A stretch of DNA of 64,000 bases from Hydrogenophaga sp. SL48 (GCF_021729865.1 NZ_CP063400.1:2232001-2296000), one strand, 5' to 3'. Counted from the first letter of the stretch, positions 44,762 to 53,334 are shown. A program made the numbers and translations. The notes: generated from the sequence alone by a model not told the origin.

Positions 44762-45538
44762 CTATTTGCGCTTGTGCATGATCTCGAGCCGACGGCGATC
44801 CTGGGCCTGCCGGTTGCCGGGGTCGCTCATGCCATTCGGCAGCAAGGCATCGAGAGCAACGGTGCGCTCGTCGATCTGCTTGTTCGTCGCATCCTGAAGC
44901 GCCTTCTTGGACATCGAATAGGCGACGTTGCAGTCGGGAGTGATGCAGCGCGCATAGCGAATGGCCGTGGACAACAGCTGGTCCGGCTCCACCACTTCAT
45001 GAAAGAACCCCAGTCGCTCGGCCTCTTCCAGACCATACAGTTCGCCCCGCAAGGTGGTCAGCGCACCCACCTTGTCGCCCAAGGCGTACTTGATGATCTC
45101 CACGTAGGCGGCAGGCATGGGAATGCCGATGGGGACTTCGTTGAGCCCGAACTTCGCGCTCTTGCGGGCCGCGACGCGGAAATCACAATCCAGGGCAGTG
45201 ATCAGGCCACCCGCAATGGCATGGCCGTTGATGGCCGCCACCGTGGGCCGGGGGTACCGGAAGATGCGCAGATTGGTTTCGCGGTAGGCCTTGTACCAGT
45301 CGCGGATCTTGTCGAGGCTGCCGCTTCCGAAGATCTCGAAGCTGTACTGGAAATCGATACCCGCCGAGAACGCATCGCCCTGTCCCGTCAGGACGACGGG
45401 CAGCTCGCTGAACTCGTGTTCGAGGCGATCGAATGCTGCGTGCAGGTCAGCGAAGAACTGGTCGTTCTGGACGTTGACCTTGTTGGTGTTCATGCGCACG
45501 ACGGCGCATTCATCAATGACTTCGATATCCCATGCCAT
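44762..45538 (-). CDS. Enoyl-CoA hydratase family protein, paralogue 1
   Basis: A 258-residue crotonase-fold protein starting MAWDIEVIDECAVVRMNTNK. The oxyanion segments are AFSAGIDFQYSFEIFG and NGHAIAGGLITALDCDFRV. It is closely related (roughly 80% by eye) to the gene at 58059-58832 and has the same start and length. The unusual MNTNKVNVQND N-terminus sets the pair apart from the other four crotonases here. It is the last gene of the operon led by the ferredoxin oxidoreductase. Confidence 0.9.
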   Translation of the reverse strand: MAWDIEVIDECAVVRMNTNKVNVQNDQFFADLHAAFDRLEHEFSELPVVLTGQGDAFSAGIDFQYSFEIFGSGSLDKIRDWYKAYRETNLRIFRYPRPTVAAINGHAIAGGLITALDCDFRVAARKSAKFGLNEVPIGIPMPAAYVEIIKYALGDKVGALTTLRGELYGLEEAERLGFFHEVVEPDQLLSTAIRYARCITPDCNVAYSMSKKALQDATNKQIDERTVALDALLPNGMSDPGNRQAQDRRRLEIMHKRK

Positions 45539-45583
45539 GTGGCGTCTCCTTTTGTTGAAAAATCGAAATAGCGGTCGGTAGAT

Positions 45584-46417
45584 TCACTTTTCCAGCTTGA
45601 ACGCGTGACGCGCATTACCCGCGAGGAACCGTTGGAGCACATCATCTCCGAGCTCCAGCGCCTGGATATCCTTCAGGCATTCGGCGGGGGTCAGCATGGG
45701 GTAGTTGGTGCCGAACACCACCTTGTGCTTTCCGGGACCGCGCATGTAGGCCACCAGCTCCGGGGGAAAACGGGAAGCCTTGTAGGCCGAGGTGTCGACG
45801 TAGACATTCGGGTGTTTCATCATGAGCGAGATCATCTCGTTCACCCAGGGGAAGCCGATGTGCCCGCCGACGATGCGCAGTTCTGGAAACTCGTGCGCGA
45901 CGTTGTCCAGGTAGGGGATTGGCCGCCCAGGCTCCGAAGGCCGCATCGGGCCGGCATGGCCCACCTGCAGGCAGAACGTGATGTCGAGCTCGACGCATTC
46001 GGCATAGAGGGGGTAGTACCTGCGGTCGTCGGGAGGGAGCCCCCACAGCCAGGGCAGGACCCGCAGGCCCTTGAAGCCGAACTCCTTCACACATCGGCGC
46101 AGTTCCCTCACCGCGTCCATTGGCCTGTTGATGTCGACGGACGCAACGCCGACCACATATCCGCCGTGCGCCTTGACCGCGGCGGCCACTTCGTCGTTCG
46201 TGATCATCGGCCCCGCGGGCCCCCACCACGCGCTCGCGATCGTCCGCGAGACACCTTGCTCGCGGAATGTCTTGAGCGCCTCGTCGTGCGAGATGTCCGG
46301 GTTGTCCTGCGCCAACGTCCGCCAAGCCGTCGGCCATCGACGCAAAGAATCGAACATAGGGTCCAGCAAGTACGCCTTGTTCGGAAGCTGCATCCATACA
46401 TCGATGATTTCGGTCAT
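45584..46417 (-). CDS. Amidohydrolase-2 family protein with altered metal site
   Basis: A 277-residue TIM-barrel protein related to ACMSD/4-oxalomesaconate-hydratase enzymes. The barrel parts VGHAGPMRPS, IVGGHIGFPWVNEM and VFGTNYPML are recognisable. However, the N-terminal metal-binding HxH is replaced by WMQ (IIDVWMQLP), and the usual catalytic aspartate of GTDxP is asparagine (GTNYP). It may therefore act without a tightly bound metal or in a different reaction. It lies between the quinone-reductase-like gene and the hydratase in one operon. Confidence 0.8.
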   Translation of the reverse strand: MTEIIDVWMQLPNKAYLLDPMFDSLRRWPTAWRTLAQDNPDISHDEALKTFREQGVSRTIASAWWGPAGPMITNDEVAAAVKAHGGYVVGVASVDINRPMDAVRELRRCVKEFGFKGLRVLPWLWGLPPDDRRYYPLYAECVELDITFCLQVGHAGPMRPSEPGRPIPYLDNVAHEFPELRIVGGHIGFPWVNEMISLMMKHPNVYVDTSAYKASRFPPELVAYMRGPGKHKVVFGTNYPMLTPAECLKDIQALELGDDVLQRFLAGNARHAFKLEK

Positions 46418-46432
46418 CTCACTGCTCTTGAG

Positions 46433-47155
46433 TCAGGTTGATGAAGTCTGCGCCGCCTTGGGCCGGAACTGGTCGTCGAAATCATCCAGGCTGGGCATGG
46501 GCAGTACCGGCCGGCTGTCGATGTTCTCCACGGCGTGGAAAAGCTTCATGAGCATGCCGGTACGCTCCGTGTTGTCCACGTAGGGGACGTGGTACGCAAA
46601 GAACGGCTCATGGACGGAATAGCCTACATACCCCAACGTGCCTTGCAGGAGGTGCTTGAGCATGTCCTTCAGTTCACCATGGATCGAGTCGGGGCCAAAC
46701 ATGTAGTCCCGCCCACCCAGAGACGCTACGACCATCGCGCGTTTGCCGCGCATGCCGCCTTGGTCGTAAACCCGCGTTCCACCGTAAAAGACACCGGACA
46801 GGAACACCCGGTCGATCCAACCCTTGAGTTGAGCCGGTACCGAGTACCAGAAGATGGGGAATACCAGCACGAGCAGATCAGCATTGCGCACGGCCTCGAC
46901 CTCGGTGGCAATCTGCGGGTCGATGGTCTGGTTTTGCCAGGCATGACGCTGCTCCAGTGGATAGACCAGATAGTCCTCGCGTGACCTGTCACCAAAATCA
47001 TCTGCACCGGCCACAGCATTGAAGTTGATAGCCTGCAGATCGGTCACGCTCGTCTGCCAGCCATCTTTCTCCAAGGCCTCCTTGGTCATGTCGCGCATGG
47101 CTGCGACGAACGAGTTCGGTTCGGGGTGCGCGTAAACGATGTGTGCGCGTTTCAT
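46433..47155 (-). CDS. NAD(P)H dehydrogenase (quinone), flavodoxin-like fold
   Basis: A 240-residue protein of the NQO1/KefF family. The FMN/FAD-binding start MKRAHIVYAHPEPNSFVAAM, the flavin loop VFPIFWYSVPAQLKGWIDRV and GGTRVYDQGGMRGKRAMVVA are characteristic. It performs two-electron reduction of quinones or similar acceptors using NAD(P)H. It overlaps the upstream hydratase gene by 4 bp, so it belongs to the same operon. Confidence 0.9.
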   Translation of the reverse strand: MKRAHIVYAHPEPNSFVAAMRDMTKEALEKDGWQTSVTDLQAINFNAVAGADDFGDRSREDYLVYPLEQRHAWQNQTIDPQIATEVEAVRNADLLVLVFPIFWYSVPAQLKGWIDRVFLSGVFYGGTRVYDQGGMRGKRAMVVASLGGRDYMFGPDSIHGELKDMLKHLLQGTLGYVGYSVHEPFFAYHVPYVDNTERTGMLMKLFHAVENIDSRPVLPMPSLDDFDDQFRPKAAQTSST

Positions 47156-47886
47156 TGCGTGCTCTCCATTGTCTTTCGACGGCGGCCGACGGCCGCGTTG
47201 ATTTCGATCACCTCTTCGTCAATGCGTTGGTGATACTCGCTGCTGGGATGCAGCCAGTCCTTGATGCGACGAAGAATCGTGGGATCCTTCGAAGCGAGAA
47301 GCTTTGCACGCTCCCAGCCTCGTGCATGAATCTCCGCCGCGGGCGAGACCTCTGCGACAAGTCCCCACTCGCATGCCTCGGCGCCCGTGAACTTCTCGCC
47401 GCCAAGGAGCAGGCGCTTGGCCCGCGGCAGGCCAACGGCCCGCTGCAACAGCAGCGTGCTGGCCGCCTCAGGACAAATGCCCAGGTCGATGAAGGGAAGC
47501 CGCAAGGCCGCGTCGGCACTCGTCACCACCCAGTCGGCATGCAGCAGCCAAGTCACGCCGATCCCGGTGGCGGAGCCATGCACCGCGATCACGACAGGTT
47601 TCCTCACGTCGGCGATGGCGTGCAGGAAGGTCGGCACGGCATCCTGCGGCTGCTGAGGCCATTCGTCGAAAGCCTTCAAGTCATGCCCGGCGCAGAACAC
47701 ATCGCCCGCACCCGTCACCAGAATGCAGCGCACGTCGTCTCTTTCGTCGGCGGCGTTCAGGGCCTCGGCGATCGCCGCGAACATGGGCATGGTGAGCGCG
47801 TTGCGTTTTTCAGGCCGGGCTATGCAGAGATGCCATACCCCGTCCTGCACACTGCACTGGATGGATTCGGTACTTTCCGTACTCAC
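47152..47886 (-). CDS. Enoyl-CoA hydratase family protein
   Basis: A 244-residue crotonase-fold protein. Motifs are IARPEKRNALTMPMF, VFCAGHDLKAFDEW and VHGSATGIGVTWLLHADWVV. The glutamate positions differ from classical hydratases (LPFIDLGICPEAAS), similar to delta-isomerase-type members. It is coupled by 4-bp overlaps to both the ferredoxin oxidoreductase and the quinone-reductase-like gene. Confidence 0.88.
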   Translation of the reverse strand: MSTESTESIQCSVQDGVWHLCIARPEKRNALTMPMFAAIAEALNAADERDDVRCILVTGAGDVFCAGHDLKAFDEWPQQPQDAVPTFLHAIADVRKPVVIAVHGSATGIGVTWLLHADWVVTSADAALRLPFIDLGICPEAASTLLLQRAVGLPRAKRLLLGGEKFTGAEACEWGLVAEVSPAAEIHARGWERAKLLASKDPTILRRIKDWLHPSSEYHQRIDEEVIEINAAVGRRRKTMESTQ

Positions 47887-50800
47887 GACGAGGCTCCTTG
47901 CAAACGGTGTCCGTGGGTCATCGGCGGAATGTCCTTGCCGGTAATCTCGCCCAGCAAGGCACGCTGGCGTTCACGCGCCTCCTCGATGGCTTTCAATTTC
48001 ACGTGCCCGAACCCACGGATCTGCTCAGGAATGCGTGCCAGCTCCAGACACTGCTTCGGCTGGGCTGCGATGAAAGGCAGCGTCGCCTGGATACCCTGCA
48101 TGTATTCCTCGATCAACGCGCGCTCCGTCCTGCGCTCATGCGTGTATCCGAACGGATCGAACAGCGTGCCCCGCAGGAACTTCAGCTTCGCAAGGACTGT
48201 GAACGCCGACGCCATCCAGCCGCCGTACAGCCGCTTGCGCGGCAAGCCGTCCGAGCCGCGCCGGGCGAAGAGTGGCGGCGCCAGGGAGAACCCCACTTTG
48301 TATTCGCCATCGAACTGGCTTTCGATCAGCTTGCGCAGTTCCGCAGACGAATGCAGGCGCGCCACCTCGTACTCGTCCTTGTAGGCCATCAGCTTGAAGA
48401 GATTCCTGGCGACAGCCTGTTCGTAGCCGCCGGGCTTAGCGGCACCGGACGAGCGTACCGTCCGCAGAAAGTCTTCGTACTGTTGCGCATAGCTGCTGCC
48501 CTGATAGGCCACCAGCCGGTCGAGGCGTTCTTGCACCAGTTGCGGCACGTCTTCCTTGCCGGCCCTGGGAATCCACTGCACCACCGCAGCGGGCTTCGCC
48601 ACCAGCCGCTCTGGCGACGCCACGTACTGCCGGCCGATCTTGAACGCGCGCAAGTTGGCATCCACCGCCTGCCCGTTCAGCTCGATCGCGCGGCGCAGCG
48701 CATCGTGCGACAGCGGCACCTGCCCAGCCTGCCAGGCCGCACCCAGCAAGATCATGTTGGCATAGACGCTATCTCCGCAGTAGCGCACCGCGATGTCATG
48801 GGCCGGGATCTTGGCCAGGCTTTTCTCTGCGCACGCCTGCTCGATGGTGGTCCACAGCGCATCGTTCGGCATGCTGAAGTCGCGGTTGCGCTGGAAGTCG
48901 GAGGTAGGCGATACATTGGTGTTCACCATGGCGCGGCAGTTGGACTTCAGCCGGCTGATGGAATCCGGATGCGCGCTCACCACCAGATCGCCCCCGATGA
49001 GCGCATCGGCAGCGGCGTCCGGTATGCGTGGCGCATGGACGTCGTCGGCCGTTGCCGCGATTCGCACATGGCTCCACACCGCGCCGCCCTTCTGGGCCAG
49101 GCCGGCCATGTCCATCACGGAGCAATGCAGGCCCTGCAGGTGCGCCGCCATGCCCAGGATGTTGCCAATCGTCAGCACGCCCGTGCCGCCGATGCCGTTG
49201 ACCAGCACGGCGTAGCTGGTGTCCAGCACGGGCAGTTGGGGATGGGCCGGCTCGGGCCAGGCTGCCGGATCGCCTTCGGAGCCGGCACCGGAGCCGACCG
49301 GCTTCTTGCGCAAGGCCCCGCCCTCCACAGCCACGAAGCTGGGGCAAAAGCCGTCGGCGCAGGAGTAGTCCTTGTTGCAGGAGGACTGGTTGATCTGGCG
49401 CTTGCGGCCCAGCGGCGTCTCGAGCGGCTCGATGGAGACGCAGTTGCTCTTGACGGTGCAGTCGCCGCAGCCTTCGCACACTTCCGGATTGATGACGTAG
49501 CGGACCGGAGGATCCGAGTATTTGTTGCGCTTGCGCCTGCGGCGCCTTTCGGCGGCGCAGGTCTGGTCGTAGACCAAGGCGGTCACGAAGGGCAATTCGC
49601 GCAGTTCGCGCTGGACGGCGTCCAGGTCGCGCCGGTGATGGAAGGTCGTGCCAGGCGCAAACGCTGTTTCGTGCCCCTTGTATTTCTCGATGTCGTCACT
49701 GACGACCACGACGCGTGCCACGCCTTCGGCATGCAGCAGTTGCGTCAGCATCGGTGCGGTGAGCGGTCCGTCGTGCGGCTGCCCGCCCGTCAGCGCCGTA
49801 GCATCGTTGAACAGGACCTTGAACGTCATCGGCGTCTTGGCCGCCACGGCCTGACGGATGGAGAGCGAGCCCGAATGGAAGAACGTGCCATCGCCCATGT
49901 TGGCGAACATGTGCGGCCGCTTGGAGAAGCGGCTTTGCCCCACCCACGGAGCACCCTCGCCACCCATGTGCGTGTAGCTCTCGGTACGGCGATCCATCCA
50001 GTTGGCCATGTAGTGGCAGCCGATCCCGGCCGTGGCGCGCGACCCCACCGGCACCTTGGTAGAGCTGTTGTGCGGGCAGCCGGAACAGAAGTACGGCGTG
50101 CGCATGAGGGGTGCCAGGAGCTTTCCCTTTTCTGGCGTGGAGGGGAGCGCCTGGCATGCGTCCATGCCTGCGGCATGCAGCCGCGCCTGCAACGCCGCCG
50201 CGATGTCCACGGGCCCGAGTTCGGCATCTCCGCGCAAGAGGCGCTGTCCATGCGGAATCTCGAATTCCGCGCATTGGAGGCCGCCACTGGACTTGCCCAC
50301 GACCTGGGGCGCTTTCTCGCCGCTGGCGGCAAGCGGGTAGAGGATGTCCTTGACCTGCTGCTCGATCAGCGCCCTCTTCTCTTCGACCACGAAGATCTCG
50401 TCGAGGCCCTGCGCAAACTCGCGGATGATCTGCGGCTCCAGGGGCCAGACCATGCCGAGCTTCAAAAGGGCAATGCCCCTCGCGGCCAGATCCTGCTCGC
50501 CGATGCCGAGCAGCCTGAGTGCTTCGCGCACGTCGTTGTAGGGCTTGCCGCCCGCAATGATGCCGATGCGGGAACCTTCGCTCTTGGCCACGATGCGGTT
50601 CAACCCGTTGGCACGGCAGTAGGACAGCGCCAGGGGCAGCTTGGTGCGCACGATCCGCGGCTCCTGCGTCGCCCACACGTCGGGCCAGCGGATGTGGACG
50701 TCTTCCGTCGCCTTGAAATCCTCGGGCGGCCGGCATTCGACCCGGAACGGATCAACGTCCGCGATCGATGTGGTCTCGACGATATCCCCCACGCACTTGA

Positions 50801-51425
50801 GCCCCACCCACAGGCCCGACGCGCGGCTCATTGCCCAGCCATGAATCCCGTAGTCGAGGTATTCCTGCACGGTGCTCGGGTACAGAATGGGGATGAACGA
50901 CGCAACCAGCAACTGTTCGCTCTGGTGCGCGAACGAGGATGACTTGGCCGTGTGGTCGTCGGCGGCCAGCACGAGCGCGCCGCCATGCGGTGAAGTTCCA
51001 GCCGCATTGGCATGCTTGAGGGCGTCCGCGCTTCTGTCGACGCCAGGCCCCTTGCCGTACCACATGGCGAACACACCATCGACTGTGGCCTCCTCCGGGT
51101 GCTGCATCAACTGCTGGGTTCCCCAGCAGGCGGTCGCTGCCAAGTCTTCGTTGAGGCCCGGGATGAACTCGATCTGCTTTTCCTTGAGGAGCTTCTGGAT
51201 GCCCCAGAGCACCTGGTCCAGACCCGACAGCGGCGACCCGCGGTAGCCACTGACGAATCCGGCGGTATTCAACCCTGCCGCGCGGTCTCGCGCACTCTGG
51301 TTGAGCAGCAGCCTGACCAGCGCCTGCGAACCGCTGATGTAGGCAGGACCACGGTCCAGCTGGTAGCGGTCCTCGAGTTTCGCAGGACGCAGCAATGCTC
51401 CCGGCAGCGGCGTGACCTCAGACAT
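47883..51425 (-). CDS. Indolepyruvate:ferredoxin oxidoreductase, fused alpha-beta-gamma chain
   Basis: A 1180-residue single-chain 2-oxoacid:ferredoxin oxidoreductase of the proteobacterial type. The N-terminal pyrimidine-binding domain has GFVSGYRGSPLSGLDQVLWG; the ThDP domain lies in the middle (FCSGCPHNSSTKVP, MGGEGAPWVG, FANMGDGTFFHSG). Iron-sulfur-type cysteines are at about residues 650-656 (CEGCGDC). The gamma domain begins near residue 740 (NGIGGTGVLTIGNILGMAAH). It oxidatively decarboxylates aryl- or branched-chain 2-oxo acids to acyl-CoA. The start ATG 51425 follows GGGGGTG; ATG 51440 is possible. It heads a five-gene operon. Confidence 0.95.
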   Translation of the reverse strand: MSEVTPLPGALLRPAKLEDRYQLDRGPAYISGSQALVRLLLNQSARDRAAGLNTAGFVSGYRGSPLSGLDQVLWGIQKLLKEKQIEFIPGLNEDLAATACWGTQQLMQHPEEATVDGVFAMWYGKGPGVDRSADALKHANAAGTSPHGGALVLAADDHTAKSSSFAHQSEQLLVASFIPILYPSTVQEYLDYGIHGWAMSRASGLWVGLKCVGDIVETTSIADVDPFRVECRPPEDFKATEDVHIRWPDVWATQEPRIVRTKLPLALSYCRANGLNRIVAKSEGSRIGIIAGGKPYNDVREALRLLGIGEQDLAARGIALLKLGMVWPLEPQIIREFAQGLDEIFVVEEKRALIEQQVKDILYPLAASGEKAPQVVGKSSGGLQCAEFEIPHGQRLLRGDAELGPVDIAAALQARLHAAGMDACQALPSTPEKGKLLAPLMRTPYFCSGCPHNSSTKVPVGSRATAGIGCHYMANWMDRRTESYTHMGGEGAPWVGQSRFSKRPHMFANMGDGTFFHSGSLSIRQAVAAKTPMTFKVLFNDATALTGGQPHDGPLTAPMLTQLLHAEGVARVVVVSDDIEKYKGHETAFAPGTTFHHRRDLDAVQRELRELPFVTALVYDQTCAAERRRRRKRNKYSDPPVRYVINPEVCEGCGDCTVKSNCVSIEPLETPLGRKRQINQSSCNKDYSCADGFCPSFVAVEGGALRKKPVGSGAGSEGDPAAWPEPAHPQLPVLDTSYAVLVNGIGGTGVLTIGNILGMAAHLQGLHCSVMDMAGLAQKGGAVWSHVRIAATADDVHAPRIPDAAADALIGGDLVVSAHPDSISRLKSNCRAMVNTNVSPTSDFQRNRDFSMPNDALWTTIEQACAEKSLAKIPAHDIAVRYCGDSVYANMILLGAAWQAGQVPLSHDALRRAIELNGQAVDANLRAFKIGRQYVASPERLVAKPAAVVQWIPRAGKEDVPQLVQERLDRLVAYQGSSYAQQYEDFLRTVRSSGAAKPGGYEQAVARNLFKLMAYKDEYEVARLHSSAELRKLIESQFDGEYKVGFSLAPPLFARRGSDGLPRKRLYGGWMASAFTVLAKLKFLRGTLFDPFGYTHERRTERALIEEYMQGIQATLPFIAAQPKQCLELARIPEQIRGFGHVKLKAIEEARERQRALLGEITGKDIPPMTHGHRLQGASS

Positions 51426-51588
51426 GCCGCACCCCCGCATGTTGGACACAGGCGGCAAAAACATCACTGAAATATGTCTCGCGCGAGGCAGCTGCACGCG
51501 GTGAAAGACTCATGGGGAACTCCTTGTATTTGTTGCTCGGTCGGGATGCCACCCCTCTATTAGCCGACACGCAGCCCTGTTCGTACAT

Positions 51589-51622
51589 TGGCGAAATTGA
51601 CTTTGTTTATGCCAAATTCGCC
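51589..51622 (-). promoter_or_regulatory. GlxA/AraC-regulon motif, site 3 (before the ferredoxin oxidoreductase operon)
   Basis: TGGC-N5-TGAC-N7-ATGC followed by CAAATTCGCC on the plus strand, the same spacing as the other three sites. It is 164 bp upstream of the oxidoreductase ATG, in the gap before the small membrane-protein gene. Confidence 0.65.
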
Positions 51623-51654
51623 ATCACACATCAAGATGCAAACAGTGGAGGCAC

Positions 51655-51942
51655 TCAGAACGAAAGTCCAAAAACGAAATATGCGATGCTGGCCACGACT
51701 GCCATCGCGATGGCGGGAACGGCCACCAACGCATACCCACGATAAAAATCCAGCGCTTGGCTGGCGGGGACGACAGCGAATCCGTGGCAACTTCCCACTA
51801 TGGCGATTCGGTCGCAGCAGTCACAAGCGGGATAGGGTTCTCCGTCGACGACCTGGCGAGAGTTCGCCTTCATCTGGGGCTGCAAGGCTTGATCGCAGCT
51901 GGGAACGTCGCTGCACAATGACTCAAGGGGTATGTCGCTCAT
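51655..51942 (-). CDS. Small cysteine-rich membrane-anchored protein, 95 residues
   Basis: I do not recognise a family. The first half carries cysteines in two clusters (LCSDVPSC; PACDCCDRIAIVGSC), which could bind a metal or iron-sulfur centre. The C-terminus is a single hydrophobic helix (GYALVAVPAIAMAVVASIAY) ending in a short tail, so it may be anchored in the membrane. ATG 51942 follows GGAG. It lies between the ferredoxin oxidoreductase and the GlxA-type regulator, with the shared motif upstream, so it may be an accessory to the oxidoreductase. Confidence 0.65.
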   Translation of the reverse strand: MSDIPLESLCSDVPSCDQALQPQMKANSRQVVDGEPYPACDCCDRIAIVGSCHGFAVVPASQALDFYRGYALVAVPAIAMAVVASIAYFVFGLSF

Positions 51943-51963
51943 CTCCGTGCTCCTTTTTTTGTA

Positions 51964-51983
51964 GTCACTGGTCTAGTGACCAG
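51964..51983. promoter_or_regulatory. Nested palindrome before the small membrane-protein gene
   Basis: Two overlapping inverted repeats occur: GTCACT-N5-AGTGAC (51964-51980) and CTGGTC-N4-GACCAG (51968-51983). They lie 22-41 bp upstream of the small gene's ATG and 40 bp from the GlxA motif. The position suggests an operator near the transcription start. Confidence 0.45.
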
Positions 51984-52022
51984 CAGGGCTCATTAGGCGG
52001 ATTTCCACGCCTTGGTGTAAAT

Positions 52023-52054
52023 TGTCATAATTGACATGTTCTATGCCGTTTACG
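52023..52054 (-). promoter_or_regulatory. GlxA/AraC-regulon motif, site 4 (regulator and small gene)
   Basis: TGTC-N5-TGAC-N7-ATGC followed by CGTTTACG; only the first element deviates (TGTC for TGGC). It ends 5 bp before the regulator's ATG and lies 81 bp upstream of the divergent small gene. That fits self-repression of the regulator combined with activation of the minus-strand gene. Confidence 0.6.
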
Positions 52055-52058
52055 ACCA

Positions 52059-53051
52059 ATGCCACGTGCCGCCATCCTCACCTTCGACGGCTGCTACGCC
52101 TCCAGCGTGGCAGGATTTGCCGACATCCTTCAGATCGCGAATTCGCATCTAAGGCTCGAACAAGCGCCGGCGTCGGCTCTATTCGAGTGGCGTTTCGTGT
52201 CGCCGTCGGGCGAAGCGGCGATTGCCAGCAATGGCCTGCCTCTGCAAACCCACAAGTTGGGGCCGCGAGAACGGTATGACTTGGTGTTTGTTCCCAGCTT
52301 TCACTATGGTGGGCACCGACAGTTCGACCAGTTCCTCGACCGGCAGACCGATGCCTGTGCTTGGCTGACGGCGCAATGGCGCGCAGGATCGTGGGTCGCC
52401 GCAAACTGCACGGGTACCTTCATCCTGGCCCAGACAGGCTTACTCGATGAGCGCGTTGCAACGACCACATGGTGGCTTGAACGGCAGTTCAGGGAGAAGT
52501 TTCCACGTGTCGACCTGCAACTGCGTCCTGTGATCACCGAGATTGACCGCCTGATGTGCGCGGGCGCGTCAGCGTCGTATCTGATTCAGACCATTCGTGT
52601 CATTGAGCGCTTCTCGGGGCCGGTCATTGCGTCGCAGTGCGCGAAGGCCATGCTGATTGACGTGAGTCAAACCAGCCAGATTCCCTATCTTCCATTGCTC
52701 GCCCAAAAGAACCACTCCGACGCGCTGGTGCATCGAGCCCAGCGCTGGCTCCAGGGCAACATGACCAAGGATCTGAGGATCACCGAGCTCGCCGATACGC
52801 TCGCGGTCAGCGACAGAACCCTCATCCGGCGCTTCCGCAGCGTGCTGGATCAAACGCCGCTGGCCTATCTCCAAGATCTTCGACTAGAAGCTGCGCGCGC
52901 GTTGCTCGAGACCAGTTCGCACAGCGTCGAAGAAGTGGCGAGCCAGGTCGGATACAGCGACACCAGTTCCTTTTCCAGACTCTTCCGTCAACGCATCGGG
53001 ATGAGTCCGGGGGCCTACCGCGGCCGCTTCCAGATGGACTCCACGCTCTAA
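52059..53051 (+). CDS. GlxA-type transcriptional regulator (DJ-1/PfpI domain plus AraC HTH)
   Basis: A 330-residue protein. Residues about 1-180 form a DJ-1/PfpI-like sensor domain (AAILTFDGCYASSVAGFADI, YDLVFVPSFH, AANCTGTFILAQTGLL with a cysteine at the elbow). Residues about 225-325 are an AraC-type double helix-turn-helix (RITELADTLAVSDRTLIRRF and the closing VGYSDTSSFSRLFRQRIGMS). Such proteins usually sense a small metabolite and activate catabolic operons. A four-site motif in front of nearby operons and its own gene is the likely target. Confidence 0.92.
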   Translation: MPRAAILTFDGCYASSVAGFADILQIANSHLRLEQAPASALFEWRFVSPSGEAAIASNGLPLQTHKLGPRERYDLVFVPSFHYGGHRQFDQFLDRQTDACAWLTAQWRAGSWVAANCTGTFILAQTGLLDERVATTTWWLERQFREKFPRVDLQLRPVITEIDRLMCAGASASYLIQTIRVIERFSGPVIASQCAKAMLIDVSQTSQIPYLPLLAQKNHSDALVHRAQRWLQGNMTKDLRITELADTLAVSDRTLIRRFRSVLDQTPLAYLQDLRLEAARALLETSSHSVEEVASQVGYSDTSSFSRLFRQRIGMSPGAYRGRFQMDSTL

Positions 53052-53334
53052 GGAAGGTCTTATATGGGTGTCTCCAGAAGAGCAAGATTCGGCGGCGTGA
53101 AGGTCTGAAGGGTTTGCAGTCTTAGTTCGGCCTGTCGGTGCAGGGTGTTCGTCATGCTGGCCCTGATGGCATTCGCGGGTGAGGCTCCTGTCTGCACATC
53201 GGGCTGGATGCCCTGCTTCCTTATCGGATTGCCCCCACCCCGGTTCGACCTGTTGACCCATCACATCGCTTCCTGCGTGCTCTCCTTCAAAACGGTTTCT
53301 TGGCGTTTGGTATGTTCAGTTCATCGTGGTGGTC

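Noticed and set aside
47898..50942. A 1014-codon open frame on the plus strand
   Set aside because: It is antisense to the fused ferredoxin oxidoreductase, which has clear domains. Long antisense frames are expected in high-GC DNA, and the translation is rich in His, Arg and Gln with no family match.
52884..53264. A 126-codon minus-strand frame across the end of the GlxA-type gene
   Set aside because: It is antisense to the AraC domain for half its length and shows no family match. The non-overlapping half is more likely part of the IS110 element end.
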